Shown: positions 16,758 to 25,445 of the stretch, piece after piece
How positions within the stretch are numbered: the first letter of the stretch is position 1
Layout: each line of letters starts with the position of its first letter
NCBI GenBank assembly: GCA_934754415.1
Contig: CAKVIS010000008.1
Location: 1 to 54,272 of the forward strand
Reading direction: 5' to 3'
Length of the DNA stretch: 54,272 bases
Source of the DNA: an uncultured Bulleidia sp.
GTDB lineage: Bacteria > Bacillota_I > Bacilli_A > Erysipelotrichales > Erysipelotrichaceae
Notes under the pieces: model-generated
What the model saw: the letters and a program-made list of their open reading frames with translations, nothing else
What the model was told of the DNA's origin: nothing
The model's database searches: none
Translations under genes and position numbers: made by a program

Positions 16758-17510
16758 ATGCCAGAAAAAAAGAAACCCAAATATCAGATTATTGAAGACT
16801 ATTTATTAGAACGCATTAACAATAATGAATTACGCCCTGGTGATCAAATTGAAACAGAAATGGAACTGAGTCAAAAATTCAACATTGGAAGATTGACTGT
16901 CAACAAAGCTTTAAACTACCTTGCCAACGCAGGATATATTGAGCGTATTGCAGGCAAAGGCTCATTTGTTCTAGCTTCAAAAGTACACAAATCTATCAAC
17001 AATATCCATACCATTAATCATACAGGAAGCTTTTCAGAAGATATGCGTTCTATTGGAATGACTCCAGGTTCAAAACTTATCGAATATAAAATTATCCTAG
17101 CTTCGGAGAAACCGGATGTTGCCGCAAAATTACATTTAGATCCTGATAAATATATTCATTATTTTGTCAGAATTCGAACAGGTAATGGAATCCCAATCGC
17201 CTTAAGCTATACCTATTTAAGTGTAGATGTAGTCCCGACAATGGATATTAGAGCTTTAGACAGTTCATTAAATGATTATCTGCAGAAAATCAACGTTCCT
17301 CTTTCACGTAATGTTGATTACACTCTTTCAGCTTGTCTTCCAACGGAGAAGCAAAAAGAGCTTCTGAATATAGATGATAAAGCAGTACTATTATGTAATG
17401 CTCATACAACTTATACCAAAGATTTGATTCCATACGAATACATACAAACATATTATTTAGGCAATCACTACGAATATTCAATAGCCGTTCGTGAAAATAC
17501 AAGTTTATAA
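16758..17510 (+). CDS. GntR/UTRA-family transcriptional regulator (cluster 1)
   Basis: A 250-residue repressor of the HutC subfamily. The N-terminal winged helix (LSQKFNIGRLTVNKALNYL, then GYIERIAGKGSFV) is followed by a UTRA ligand-binding domain from about residue 85 to the end, with the usual HYFVRIRTGNGIPIALSYTY core. UTRA proteins sense sugar phosphates and similar small molecules. It shares a transcript with the membrane protein before it and probably binds GAATGTATATACATTC in the divergent promoter. Its paralogue at 26728 serves the second cluster. Confidence 0.92.
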   Translation: MPEKKKPKYQIIEDYLLERINNNELRPGDQIETEMELSQKFNIGRLTVNKALNYLANAGYIERIAGKGSFVLASKVHKSINNIHTINHTGSFSEDMRSIGMTPGSKLIEYKIILASEKPDVAAKLHLDPDKYIHYFVRIRTGNGIPIALSYTYLSVDVVPTMDIRALDSSLNDYLQKINVPLSRNVDYTLSACLPTEKQKELLNIDDKAVLLCNAHTTYTKDLIPYEYIQTYYLGNHYEYSIAVRENTSL

Positions 17511-17526
17511 AACTTGTTCAGTCCTC

Positions 17527-17630
17527 TGCTAAAGACTCATAATTGTTTATTTTGATGATCGCCATACACAAACTGCATTACAAATCTCCTATATCACGAC
17601 TGTGATATACCGAACCGTGAGTCTTTAGCA
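17527..17630. other. Structured intergenic element closed by a perfect 13-bp inverted repeat
   Basis: TGCTAAAGACTCA (17527-17539) and TGAGTCTTTAGCA (17618-17630) are exact inverted copies. Inside lies a hairpin ATATCAC-gact-GTGATAT (about 17591-17608). On the minus strand the interior also shows AGGAG followed at good spacing by an ATG that opens a 13-codon frame, MQFVYGDHQNKQL. The element is between the GntR gene and a plus-strand terminator. It could be a structured RNA, an attenuator with a leader peptide, or a small mobile-repeat relic. I could not match it to a known family. Confidence 0.45.
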
Positions 17631-17670
17631 CCATAATATTTATTTTTTATTATAGTCATTTTATACACTA

Positions 17671-17699
17671 AAGCAGCAACTTCGGTTACTGCTTTTTTC
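17671..17699 (+). terminator. Rho-independent terminator after the GntR operon
   Basis: AAGCAGcAAC-ttcg-GTTaCTGCTT followed by TTTT. The stable UUCG tetraloop and T run make this a clear plus-strand terminator; the transcript ending here would include the inverted-repeat element at 17527-17630. Confidence 0.85.
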
Positions 17700-17747
17700 A
17701 TAGTTTTTAACAAGTAACTATTCATAAATTCCAGTCACCCATAATAA

Positions 17748-17774
17748 AAGACACTGCCACTGGTGCAATGTCTT
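17748..17774 (-). terminator. Terminator of pepC
   Basis: AAGACACTGC pairs with GCAATGTCTT across CACTGGT; on the minus strand the stem is followed by TTATTATG. It lies six bases after the pepC stop. Confidence 0.75.
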
Positions 17775-17780
17775 ACATTC

Positions 17781-19085
17781 TTAACAATCACTTTCCCAAG
17801 GAAGGATTTCTACTGGTTCTTTAGCAAGTACCTCCAGCTGTTCCTGTGTTAAGTACTTCTTGAGAATAATGGCTTCATATACATATTCACGGAAATACTT
17901 TTCACTCAGTACAAAGTAACCATCTTTTCCTACTTCATTTCCCCAGGAGTTTTCAACTTTCCATCTTACAGGATTTCCTTCTTCATCAAGATGTACTCCT
18001 GTCAGTATCATGGCATGTGTAGCATAGGAAGCTCTGTACTTCAGTCTTTCACTCTTTTCCATGTCAAAATCAATACCAAACATAGACGCATAGGCAAAGG
18101 AATCCTGATCCCATACCCCTGTCTGTCTATCTCCATATGCCTGTGAATCACATCCAAACCATACAGGTTTACCATCTTTTAACTGCTGGACACAGGCATC
18201 CTCCAGTTCTTTCCATGTAACATTGATACTGTCATTATTCTTATCTGCCATATTACCGATAAAGTGATAGGTGTAATGAGAGTGTAATGGCTTATTATCT
18301 GTAATCTGATTTGTTAATGTAACATAGTCTTCTAATTCAACAGCACAGTACTTCTCATAAAATTCCTTAGGTGTAATATTGGCATCACTGTGGAAGTTAC
18401 CCTCTTCATCTTTGTAACTGAACTCAAAGGAAGAAACAGGTTTACCAAAGCATATGCATTCCATTCTGTAGATTTCTGCCAGCATCTCTTTCTTTAAAGC
18501 CTGTACATCTTTTCCTTCTTTTACAGCATTTCTTAAAACAGACGCATCTTTATGTAAAAGAATATTAAACAGATATAAGAACTTCTCTGTATGACACGCC
18601 TGATATGTATCTGGCATAGTATCTGCAGGGACCACACCATACTTTTCCACAAGATCCTTTGCCATTTCAAAGTATCCGCCATCTCCTACACCATCCAGAA
18701 TATATTCATTCATTCTGTCATTTAAAGGCTTATCTGCATTAGCAATCACCATCTCCAGATAGTTGTTGGCTTTTTCCAGTTTGTCATAAAAGATGATGTA
18801 ATTGGCAGATAACTTAAATTCTTTCAGGTTACACTTTTCAGCCACCTGTTCTCGTAAGATGTTTAATAAAGAGAACATCCAGCATCTTCCACTCTTCAAT
18901 TGTGCTGTAATGCCTCTTGTCTTTACTTCCACATTAAATTCTCTGACCAGTTTTGCGGCATTCAAAGGAAGATAGACGATGTCTTTCAGCTCTGTTCTTG
19001 CACAGGCACTTTCTCTGCAGGCATAATCTTCTTTTTCATACATTTCTTTGAATGTTTCAATCTCTTCAAGCTTTAGACTTTCCAT
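17781..19085 (-). CDS. pepC: Aminopeptidase C (bleomycin hydrolase family, C1B)
   Basis: A cytoplasmic papain-fold cysteine aminopeptidase that trims peptides. The oxyanion glutamine and nucleophile are in AQLKSGRCWMFS (Gln-62, Cys-68); the catalytic histidine is in ATHAMILTGVH and the asparagine in VENSWGNEVGKDGYF. Length 434 is normal for PepC. It is monocistronic with its own terminator, and divergent from the PEP carboxykinase-like gene. The start has only a modest binding site (AAGGGG). Assignment is firm. Confidence 0.95.
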   Translation of the reverse strand: MESLKLEEIETFKEMYEKEDYACRESACARTELKDIVYLPLNAAKLVREFNVEVKTRGITAQLKSGRCWMFSLLNILREQVAEKCNLKEFKLSANYIIFYDKLEKANNYLEMVIANADKPLNDRMNEYILDGVGDGGYFEMAKDLVEKYGVVPADTMPDTYQACHTEKFLYLFNILLHKDASVLRNAVKEGKDVQALKKEMLAEIYRMECICFGKPVSSFEFSYKDEEGNFHSDANITPKEFYEKYCAVELEDYVTLTNQITDNKPLHSHYTYHFIGNMADKNNDSINVTWKELEDACVQQLKDGKPVWFGCDSQAYGDRQTGVWDQDSFAYASMFGIDFDMEKSERLKYRASYATHAMILTGVHLDEEGNPVRWKVENSWGNEVGKDGYFVLSEKYFREYVYEAIILKKYLTQEQLEVLAKEPVEILPWESDC

Positions 19086-19226
19086 ATGTACTTACCCCTT
19101 TTATTTGATTTTTATTATAGCGCTATGTGTGATATTTTCATGAAATTTGACACTTTCTCTTTTTTGTTTCTTTTTTTTCATCATTTTCACCCTATACTAC
19201 TTGTAACAAAATAAAAGAAAGGGATA

Positions 19227-20936
19227 ATGCCAATGAAAGAAAAATGTTATTTTCATGACAATGAAGTCATCTTGAATTTCACACATCAACCACCAGGATC
19301 CACTACACAATTACTTGACTCCGATCTGTTCAATACATTTCTTGAACATTATTTAGATTATCTTGAAACACACAGAAGAGATTTGAAAGAATATTTATAT
19401 GCAGGCAATGTGGACAGAGCACAGGTATTAACCAAATTAAAAGGCACCTTACGTATTCTGTTACTCATGCATACCAATACAGTAGAAATGCCATACTTTG
19501 CCTTACCTGAAATACTGGAAGAAGTAATTTCTGAAGGATATAAATACTGGAACTCTCTGGAAAGATTCTCTATTTTATATCTGCAGAAAGCTGACAGTTA
19601 TACCACCAATGCTTTTATGAATCTGGATCATGAAATCAATGAACTTGCCCGTAACTTCTATCGTACAGTCGAAGCACAGATTACTGGCAGAAAAGATAAT
19701 GTCTATAAACAGCTGGATGCAGGTTCCAATGCGTCCTTACTGTTACAAAGATATGACTGGGATTGTCCTGCAACCTATGATAAGTTAAAAGATATTGCCT
19801 TTGTGCATACCATCATGGTAAGAACACCTTTAATTATTCATTCCAAATCCAACAAACGCTCCAATGTCTTTAAAGATCATGATCATAATCCAATAGAAGA
19901 TATGACGGGTGACAGTGAAGACTGGTTCTGTTTCCCTGCTTTGATTGGCAAGATGCTTGTCTACGCCTACTTCCAGAAAGACTACATGGCTTCCTGTGTA
20001 GGTACCACAGGATTATTCCAGTTAGCAAGAGAAGAAGACTGTACAGGTAAAAGACCTGACGCTATTCTCTTATTCGGTAATTATGACAATACAAAAGATA
20101 CTGTTTTCTACTATGATGAAGTCAATGACATCTTTGTAGGAAAAACCTCCGCAAGTCCGGAAATAGATTACTTCGGATATACAAAGAAATCACTGTTAAC
20201 ACTGCACAATCTTGTGGCAATGAAAAAAGGATGGCTGCCAATTCACGGTGCCATGGTAGATCTGTATCTGAAAGATGGCACAAAGAAAGGACTTCTGTTT
20301 ATGGGAGATTCCGGTGCAGGTAAATCAGAAACCCTGGAAGCCTTAACCCATATTGCCAGTGACCGAATTGACCACATGGAAACAGTCTTTGATGATATGG
20401 GCAGTGTACATATTGATGAAAATGGTCATTTAAAAGCACAGGGAACAGAAATAGGTGCCTTTGTAAGACTGGATGATCTTGAAAAAGGCACAGCGTATAA
20501 AGATCTGCACAGGTCCATCTTCTTTAACCCAGATAAAAAGAATGCACGTGTGGTAGTGCCTGCAGGCAGCTATAAAGTCATCACCAAAGACCATGACATA
20601 GATTGTTTTATCTACGCCAATAACTATACTGATTGCCGTGGTGTACATCTGTTTGACAACGAAGAAGAAGCCAGGAAAGTATTCAAAGAAGGCAAAAGAT
20701 TTGCCCTTGGTACTACACAGGAAAAAGGCTACTCCACAACTTTCTTTACCAATCCATTTGGCCCTATGCAACGTCAGGAAGAATGCAGTGCATTAATCGA
20801 TACAGTCTTTGACAAACTCTTTGAGGATCATATTCCTGTTGGAGAAGTGTATACATGCCTTGGACTTCCAGACAAAGGAGAACATGGCATTGAAGAAGGT
20901 GCCAGAGCACTGTTAGATCTGGTTATCGATAAATAA
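19227..20936 (+). CDS. PEP carboxykinase-like P-loop protein
   Basis: A 569-residue protein whose C-terminal half has the PEP-carboxykinase nucleotide site: FMGDSGAGKSETLEAL (kinase-1 loop, about residue 355) and FDDMG (kinase-2). ATP-dependent PEP carboxykinase converts oxaloacetate to PEP. The N-terminal 200 residues are not the usual PckA domain I can recognise, and the early substrate-binding motifs are unclear, so it may have a different role within the fold. The ATG at 19227 is very close to AAAGGG; the one at 19233 has a better spacing. It is monocistronic, with a strong terminator. Enzymatic identity is uncertain. Confidence 0.7.
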   Translation: MPMKEKCYFHDNEVILNFTHQPPGSTTQLLDSDLFNTFLEHYLDYLETHRRDLKEYLYAGNVDRAQVLTKLKGTLRILLLMHTNTVEMPYFALPEILEEVISEGYKYWNSLERFSILYLQKADSYTTNAFMNLDHEINELARNFYRTVEAQITGRKDNVYKQLDAGSNASLLLQRYDWDCPATYDKLKDIAFVHTIMVRTPLIIHSKSNKRSNVFKDHDHNPIEDMTGDSEDWFCFPALIGKMLVYAYFQKDYMASCVGTTGLFQLAREEDCTGKRPDAILLFGNYDNTKDTVFYYDEVNDIFVGKTSASPEIDYFGYTKKSLLTLHNLVAMKKGWLPIHGAMVDLYLKDGTKKGLLFMGDSGAGKSETLEALTHIASDRIDHMETVFDDMGSVHIDENGHLKAQGTEIGAFVRLDDLEKGTAYKDLHRSIFFNPDKKNARVVVPAGSYKVITKDHDIDCFIYANNYTDCRGVHLFDNEEEARKVFKEGKRFALGTTQEKGYSTTFFTNPFGPMQRQEECSALIDTVFDKLFEDHIPVGEVYTCLGLPDKGEHGIEEGARALLDLVIDK

Positions 20937-20940
20937 ATAA

Positions 20941-20992
20941 AAGTGTCAGCAAAGCTACAGTGATATGTAAACTTTGCTGACTTTTATTTTTT
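20941..20992 (+). terminator. Rho-independent terminator
   Basis: GTCAGCAAAG (20945-20954) pairs with CTTTGCTGAC (20972-20981), followed by TTTTATTTTTT, right after the PEP carboxykinase-like gene. Confidence 0.85.
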
Positions 20993-21054
20993 GAGGACCA
21001 AGAAACACATTGTTCTCGCAACGAATAAACTTACACAGATGCATTACAGCCTCT

Positions 21055-21699
21055 TTATTTTTTTATCAAGTTTTGAGTACTGTTTAAATCAGTCACAATG
21101 ACATCTGCATATTCCTGACTGAATGAAAAAGGTGTTTTTCTGGCAATTACGTACAGTCCTGCTCTTTTGCCAGCTTCAACTCCAAAGACAGAATCTTCTA
21201 CAACAATACATTCTTGAGGCTTAAATCCAAATTGATTCATACAGTATAAATAGATTTCAGGTGATGGTTTGCTTTCCGTAAAATCATCTCCAGTACAAAT
21301 CAAATCAAAATATTCATCAATCCCACACTTTGAAAGTGCATTTTTTATATAATCAATATTAGAACTTGAAGCACAGGCAATTTTTACATTATTGTGCTTT
21401 AAAAATGTCAAATATTCTACTACATCTGGAAATAAGATTTCATTATAATCAAAAGCCTGGCGTTTATGCAGCTTGTAGTTACGTACATCCTCTTTAAGTG
21501 TACCAGGGACCTTATCTTCATACCCTTCAAGCACCTTTTCCCACATATTTTGTTTCTTATGAGTCCCAATAAGTAAATCAAATCTTTCCATCGGAATATC
21601 TATACCATTCTTATCTAAATATTCCTTTGTCCATTTTTGTTCTTGTACTTCACTGTTAATCAATACCCCATCCAGATCAAAAAATACTGCTTTAATCAT
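21055..21699 (-). CDS. HAD-superfamily phosphatase/mutase (cluster 2)
   Basis: A 214-residue beta-phosphoglucomutase-like HAD enzyme: motif I FFDLDGVLINSE, motif II ACASSSN, lysine region ESKPSPEIY and motif III VVEDSVFGVEAG. The start overlaps the stop of the preceding gene as ATGA, so translation is coupled. It is the last gene of the second PTS cluster. In this setting it may dephosphorylate or interconvert a sugar phosphate derived from the imported substrate, but no substrate is visible from sequence. Confidence 0.87.
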   Translation of the reverse strand: MIKAVFFDLDGVLINSEVQEQKWTKEYLDKNGIDIPMERFDLLIGTHKKQNMWEKVLEGYEDKVPGTLKEDVRNYKLHKRQAFDYNEILFPDVVEYLTFLKHNNVKIACASSSNIDYIKNALSKCGIDEYFDLICTGDDFTESKPSPEIYLYCMNQFGFKPQECIVVEDSVFGVEAGKRAGLYVIARKTPFSFSQEYADVIVTDLNSTQNLIKK

Positions 21700-22364
21700 A
21701 ATTCTTTACAATCTCCATCTAAAATTTTCTTGATTTTGCTCTTCGAACTTTCATTAGAAGTATTTTCCATAGCTTCCTTCAAAGCAAACTTACATTTTGA
21801 AATATCCCCGTTAATTTTGTAAAGATACGCAAGTCTGTATTGATATACAGATTTAGCTTCATCATCTATCCCCTCCGAGATAATTTCTTCAAGTTTTGGA
21901 ATTAACTGTACATTCTCATTCAAATAAATATCACAAACAAGATTACAGTCATTAATCAGAACCTGCTGATTCACCTGCTTTGCCACAGAACTATACTTAT
22001 TTAATTTTTCCTGATATTCTAACCCAACCCGATCTTTTTTGTCTGCATAATACCCTATTAATAAACTATATAAAGCTACTGCATCATCTACATTCATTTT
22101 TTGCTTTTCAATTAAATCCGAAGCCTTTTTCACTTTTTCTATGTCATCTTTATAAATCCAATAATTTAATTCCATCATTTTTCTGGATTTAGATGACATT
22201 ATCATATCTGCCTGTGGTGATGAAAGAAGTAATAAAAAGCCTTTTTCATCATTTTCTACATATGCCAATTGATATAATTTTTCGAGCAGTTTATTTAAAC
22301 TGTATTTTCTCAACAGTGCTGTCAAAGGCACCAATATTGCAATTAAAATAATAGTAATTTTCAT
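21696..22364 (-). CDS. Membrane-anchored TPR-like protein of unknown function (cluster 2)
   Basis: A 222-residue protein with one N-terminal hydrophobic segment (MKITIILIAILVPLTALL) and a helical, repeat-like remainder containing AVALYSLLIGYYADKKDRVG and YQYRLAYLYKINGDISKCKF, which look like tetratricopeptide hairpins. The bulk is probably cytoplasmic or at the membrane face. No family is recognised with confidence. It lies 54 bases behind EIID and overlaps the HAD gene, so it belongs to the operon. A scaffold or regulatory role is only a guess. Confidence 0.65.
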   Translation of the reverse strand: MKITIILIAILVPLTALLRKYSLNKLLEKLYQLAYVENDEKGFLLLLSSPQADMIMSSKSRKMMELNYWIYKDDIEKVKKASDLIEKQKMNVDDAVALYSLLIGYYADKKDRVGLEYQEKLNKYSSVAKQVNQQVLINDCNLVCDIYLNENVQLIPKLEEIISEGIDDEAKSVYQYRLAYLYKINGDISKCKFALKEAMENTSNESSKSKIKKILDGDCKEL

Positions 22365-22418
22365 AAAAACAAATAAAATGAGTGGTCATATGAATATACT
22401 CCCACTCAGTCTTTTCTC

Positions 22419-23237
22419 CTACATTACACCAATAAATGTTAATAAAATACCTAAGCCTAACAGTATAAAGATTAATTTATTCGGTGAAACACCCTTTACA
22501 ATTCCCTTATACACTGCCAAGGAAAGTAGCAATGGAAGCAAATTAGGCATAATGCCATCGAGAACATCTGAAAGGACAAATGTTCCACCACCCATTTCCA
22601 ATGTTAACGCTACTGGGAATTTTACAATTTGAGGAATCATACCGCCAATAACAACCATTGCCAGCACTTTAGCGGCATCAGTCATTTTAGCAAGTGTTCC
22701 ATCTGCTTGAATCTTGGCAAGGAACTGACGTCCTCCGGAATATCCAAGTTTGAAACCATACCATCTTGTCAGAGTGGAAGGAATCAAGTTAAGTAACAAG
22801 TATAGAATTACACCAACAATATTTCCGGCAGCTGCCATAGGTGCACCAACACCACAGGCAATCATTCTGAATGTACCCCAGAAGAAGCTATCACCGATTC
22901 CGGCAAGAGGACCCATTAAAGCAATCTTTACAGCACCAATACTTTCAGGATCCATGCTGTGAGTTTCATCATTAGCATATTCTTCTTCCATAGCACAGGA
23001 GATACCCAGGCAGAAAGGCACAAATGCACATGTTGTATTAAACATTGTGTTGTGTCTCTTTAGTGCTTCTACCAAATCATCATGGTTTGGATATAACTCT
23101 TCAAGTGCAGGAACCATTGCTCTCATGAAATCAATACCCTGCTGCTTATCATATGTGTAGCATCCTAAAGCCTGGTAGGAGCGTAAGAAGACATGATTAA
23201 GTTCTTTTTTAGATAACGTTAATTTATTTTCAGTCAT
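22419..23237 (-). CDS. PTS mannose/fructose-family EIID (cluster 2)
   Basis: A 272-residue membrane subunit with the EIID landmarks FLRSYQALGCYTYDKQQGIDF and GPLAGIGDSFFWGTFRM. The frame is open to 23258, but ATG at 23237 (MTENKLTL) has GAGGAGG nine bases ahead, and lies one base after the EIIC stop. The binding site is inside the last codons of EIIC, which encode its EEEDD tail. Paralogue of the cluster 1 EIID. Confidence 0.93.
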   Translation of the reverse strand: MTENKLTLSKKELNHVFLRSYQALGCYTYDKQQGIDFMRAMVPALEELYPNHDDLVEALKRHNTMFNTTCAFVPFCLGISCAMEEEYANDETHSMDPESIGAVKIALMGPLAGIGDSFFWGTFRMIACGVGAPMAAAGNIVGVILYLLLNLIPSTLTRWYGFKLGYSGGRQFLAKIQADGTLAKMTDAAKVLAMVVIGGMIPQIVKFPVALTLEMGGGTFVLSDVLDGIMPNLLPLLLSLAVYKGIVKGVSPNKLIFILLGLGILLTFIGVM

Positions 23238-23238
23238 T

Positions 23239-23979
23239 TTAGTCGTCCTCCTCTTCATTAGGCTTTAAGAAGAAATAAATTAATGCACAGGCAAATCCAG
23301 CTAACGCTACTGCAACACTGGAGAATCCTAAATATGTAGGTAATAAGAATCCAATGATAAAGAATCCAACATATTTAATATCAAATGCAAATTGCATCAG
23401 AATGCCAATACCAACAGCAGGCAGAATCTGGCTTGCATTCGCTAATCCATCACGTACTACCTGAGGAATAGCGCCGATAACAGCATTAATTGCTTCAGAT
23501 CCAGCTGCTACAGCTAAGAATACTGCAGCACTGTACATAAGAGCCTGGGTTGCACATCCAGCCAGACCAATCCACCAGATACTCTTTGTATCACCTTTTT
23601 CCACTGCTCTGTTAGCCATAGGAGACCATACAGATACAGAAATTGTGTTGTTAACCTGACCAATCAGTGTAGCAAGTAAACCTACTGGAACTGCAATTGT
23701 TACTGCTTCAGCTACTGATAAATGATTAATTAATGCTAAACCACATGCCACTGTAGATCCTGTAACTACTTCTGTTGGAGTTGCACCCACCTGTACAACA
23801 CCCGCCCAAATCAGTTCAAGTGATCCACCAATAATAATTCCCTGTTTTAAATCTCCCAATAACAAGCCAACCAATGTACATAACCAAATTGGTCGAGCAA
23901 TCATCTGCTGTCCAAGCCAGCCTTGTTCGAGTCTACCATAAGCAGCTACTAAAGCCACTAATAGTGCTTCCACTACCAT
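23239..23979 (-). CDS. PTS mannose/fructose-family EIIC (cluster 2)
   Basis: A 246-residue sugar channel subunit with RLEQGWLGQQMIARPIWLC and the IIGGSLELIWAGVVQVGATP motif of the family. It ends NEEEDD; the GAA GAG GAG GAC GAC codons of this tail contain the ribosome binding site of EIID. Seven to eight hydrophobic segments are visible. It differs considerably from the cluster 1 EIIC, so the two clusters probably carry different sugars. Confidence 0.93.
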   Translation of the reverse strand: MVVEALLVALVAAYGRLEQGWLGQQMIARPIWLCTLVGLLLGDLKQGIIIGGSLELIWAGVVQVGATPTEVVTGSTVACGLALINHLSVAEAVTIAVPVGLLATLIGQVNNTISVSVWSPMANRAVEKGDTKSIWWIGLAGCATQALMYSAAVFLAVAAGSEAINAVIGAIPQVVRDGLANASQILPAVGIGILMQFAFDIKYVGFFIIGFLLPTYLGFSSVAVALAGFACALIYFFLKPNEEEDD

Positions 23980-24006
23980 TTTCTTTCTCCTTAATTTTTA
24001 AATTAT

Positions 24007-24510
24007 TTACTCAAATTTTTTTGCAATATCGTCCCATTCCACTTTTGGCATAGCTGTAGTAATCTGAGCGAAAACTTCTCTTCCACTATCATGTAATTCC
24101 TTAAGTAACTTATATTTTTCTTCATTAATATAAACACCGTCACTTATTTCCTGTTTACCTGTTGTTACTCTACCATTTGTGCCATCAACTTCAGGACCGA
24201 TATTAATGTGTTGAATTTTAGAACATGCATTTGCCAATTTGTATGCATCTTCAACAGTAGCTACAGAAATAAACACTTTCTCTTTATCATATTTGGACCC
24301 GTTTAATTTCTCGATAGCTTTGTTCATGTCCCATACAAGGCATTTAGAAACTCCTGCTGGTTTTGCAAGTTTCAAAGTAGTTTTGTGTAATTCATCATTA
24401 GCAGCTTCGTCATTTACAACCACTAAGACTGTTGGCTTATATACACCACACCAGGTGACAGCCACCATACCATGAATTAATCTTCCGTCAACTCTCATCA
24501 ATTGAATCAT
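24007..24510 (-). CDS. PTS mannose/fructose-family EIIB (cluster 2)
   Basis: A 167-residue phosphocarrier with the active histidine in RVDGRLIHGMV (His-13). It follows EIIA by 22 bases with AAAGGAGG in front of its start. Together with EIIA it is a separate polypeptide, matching the organisation of cluster 1. Confidence 0.93.
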   Translation of the reverse strand: MIQLMRVDGRLIHGMVAVTWCGVYKPTVLVVVNDEAANDELHKTTLKLAKPAGVSKCLVWDMNKAIEKLNGSKYDKEKVFISVATVEDAYKLANACSKIQHINIGPEVDGTNGRVTTGKQEISDGVYINEEKYKLLKELHDSGREVFAQITTAMPKVEWDDIAKKFE

Positions 24511-24532
24511 ATTATTAGTCCTCCTTTAATGA

Positions 24533-24931
24533 TCAATCATCGTCGTCATCTGTCATATTCAGTACATCATTCATATAACAGAATTGACTTTTTGACATTT
24601 CAATAGCGTTTCTAATAAACTCATCATTAACTTCATCACTTGCAAAAACACATTCCATAATCACTGATAAATTCATACCAGTTACCAGGTGGAATTTGTA
24701 ATTAAGCAAATTCTTAAAAAAGCATTGATTAACGGAACCACCATACAGATCTGTAAAAACTATAACGTTATCATCTTTATATTTGGTCAACAAATCCGTA
24801 ACCTTATTTTCAAAACCAGTATCCGTCATAGTTTGTTCTAAATAGTCGACATTGTTGCCACCAAAGAATTCAACTGTGTTTTTCATTCCCTCTGCCAGTT
24901 TTCCATGGGAAGCAATGATTATTCTATTCAT
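24533..24931 (-). CDS. PTS mannose/fructose-family EIIA (cluster 2)
   Basis: A 132-residue phosphocarrier with the active histidine in IIASHGKLAEG (His-9) and the FTDLYGGSVN motif of the fold. It ends TDDDDD, so three PTS proteins of the two clusters finish in acidic runs. It is first of the cluster 2 operon, with AGGAGG before the start, and is divergent from the SIS gene. Confidence 0.93.
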   Translation of the reverse strand: MNRIIIASHGKLAEGMKNTVEFFGGNNVDYLEQTMTDTGFENKVTDLLTKYKDDNVIVFTDLYGGSVNQCFFKNLLNYKFHLVTGMNLSVIMECVFASDEVNDEFIRNAIEMSKSQFCYMNDVLNMTDDDDD

Positions 24932-25445
24932 AACTTATCCTCCTAGTAATTTCGTTATAATCTATCTGAGCTATTAGATTACTCTTAATGTACCCCTCTA
25001 ATATATATTTGTAAATAGTTTGTATATATTTTTATCCGCTTTTTGTTAAAATCATTTAGGTTTTAATGAAAACGTTTTCATTTCCTCTATTTATCACGCA
25101 AAAATGGGCATATTTTTCTCTGAAAATATATATTATTGAATTATTGAGTTGCAGGCAGCTATACTAACCGCACACATTACTATATATAAGCATTATATAA
25201 AACCTAATATATTTATCATTTTTTATTTTTCCAGGACTGACATCTAATTAAATCACTGGATTAAATCATATGATGATAGATTTATTTAGCAATTACTATA
25301 TAAAAGGATATAAAGAAAGCAATCATTCTACTTTTCCTTAAAAAATATGTATATTTTGTATATATTTTATTGACAACAGCAGCTAGATAATATATATTTT
25401 TTGTGAGCTGTTAGAGAGCAAAACATATATCAAGGAGATTTTATA
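24932..25445. promoter_or_regulatory. Divergent control region of cluster 2: cre palindrome, promoter, A/T operators
   Basis: AATGAAAACGTTTTCATT (25065-25082) is a perfect 18-bp palindrome of the CcpA cre type. For the SIS gene TTGACA (25370-25375) and TATATT (25393-25398) are 17 bases apart. Variants of AATATATATT occur near 25005, 25125 and 25388, and TTTGTATATATTTT occurs at about 25020 and 25356, the latter just before the -35 box. Some of these are probably operators for the GntR/UTRA protein at 26728. No gene is seen in these 514 bases. Confidence 0.6.

Noticed and set aside
25120..25400. Possible origin of replication from A/T-rich palindromes
   Set aside because: The repeats fit GntR-type operators and promoters between divergent genes; no DnaA boxes or replication gene were seen.
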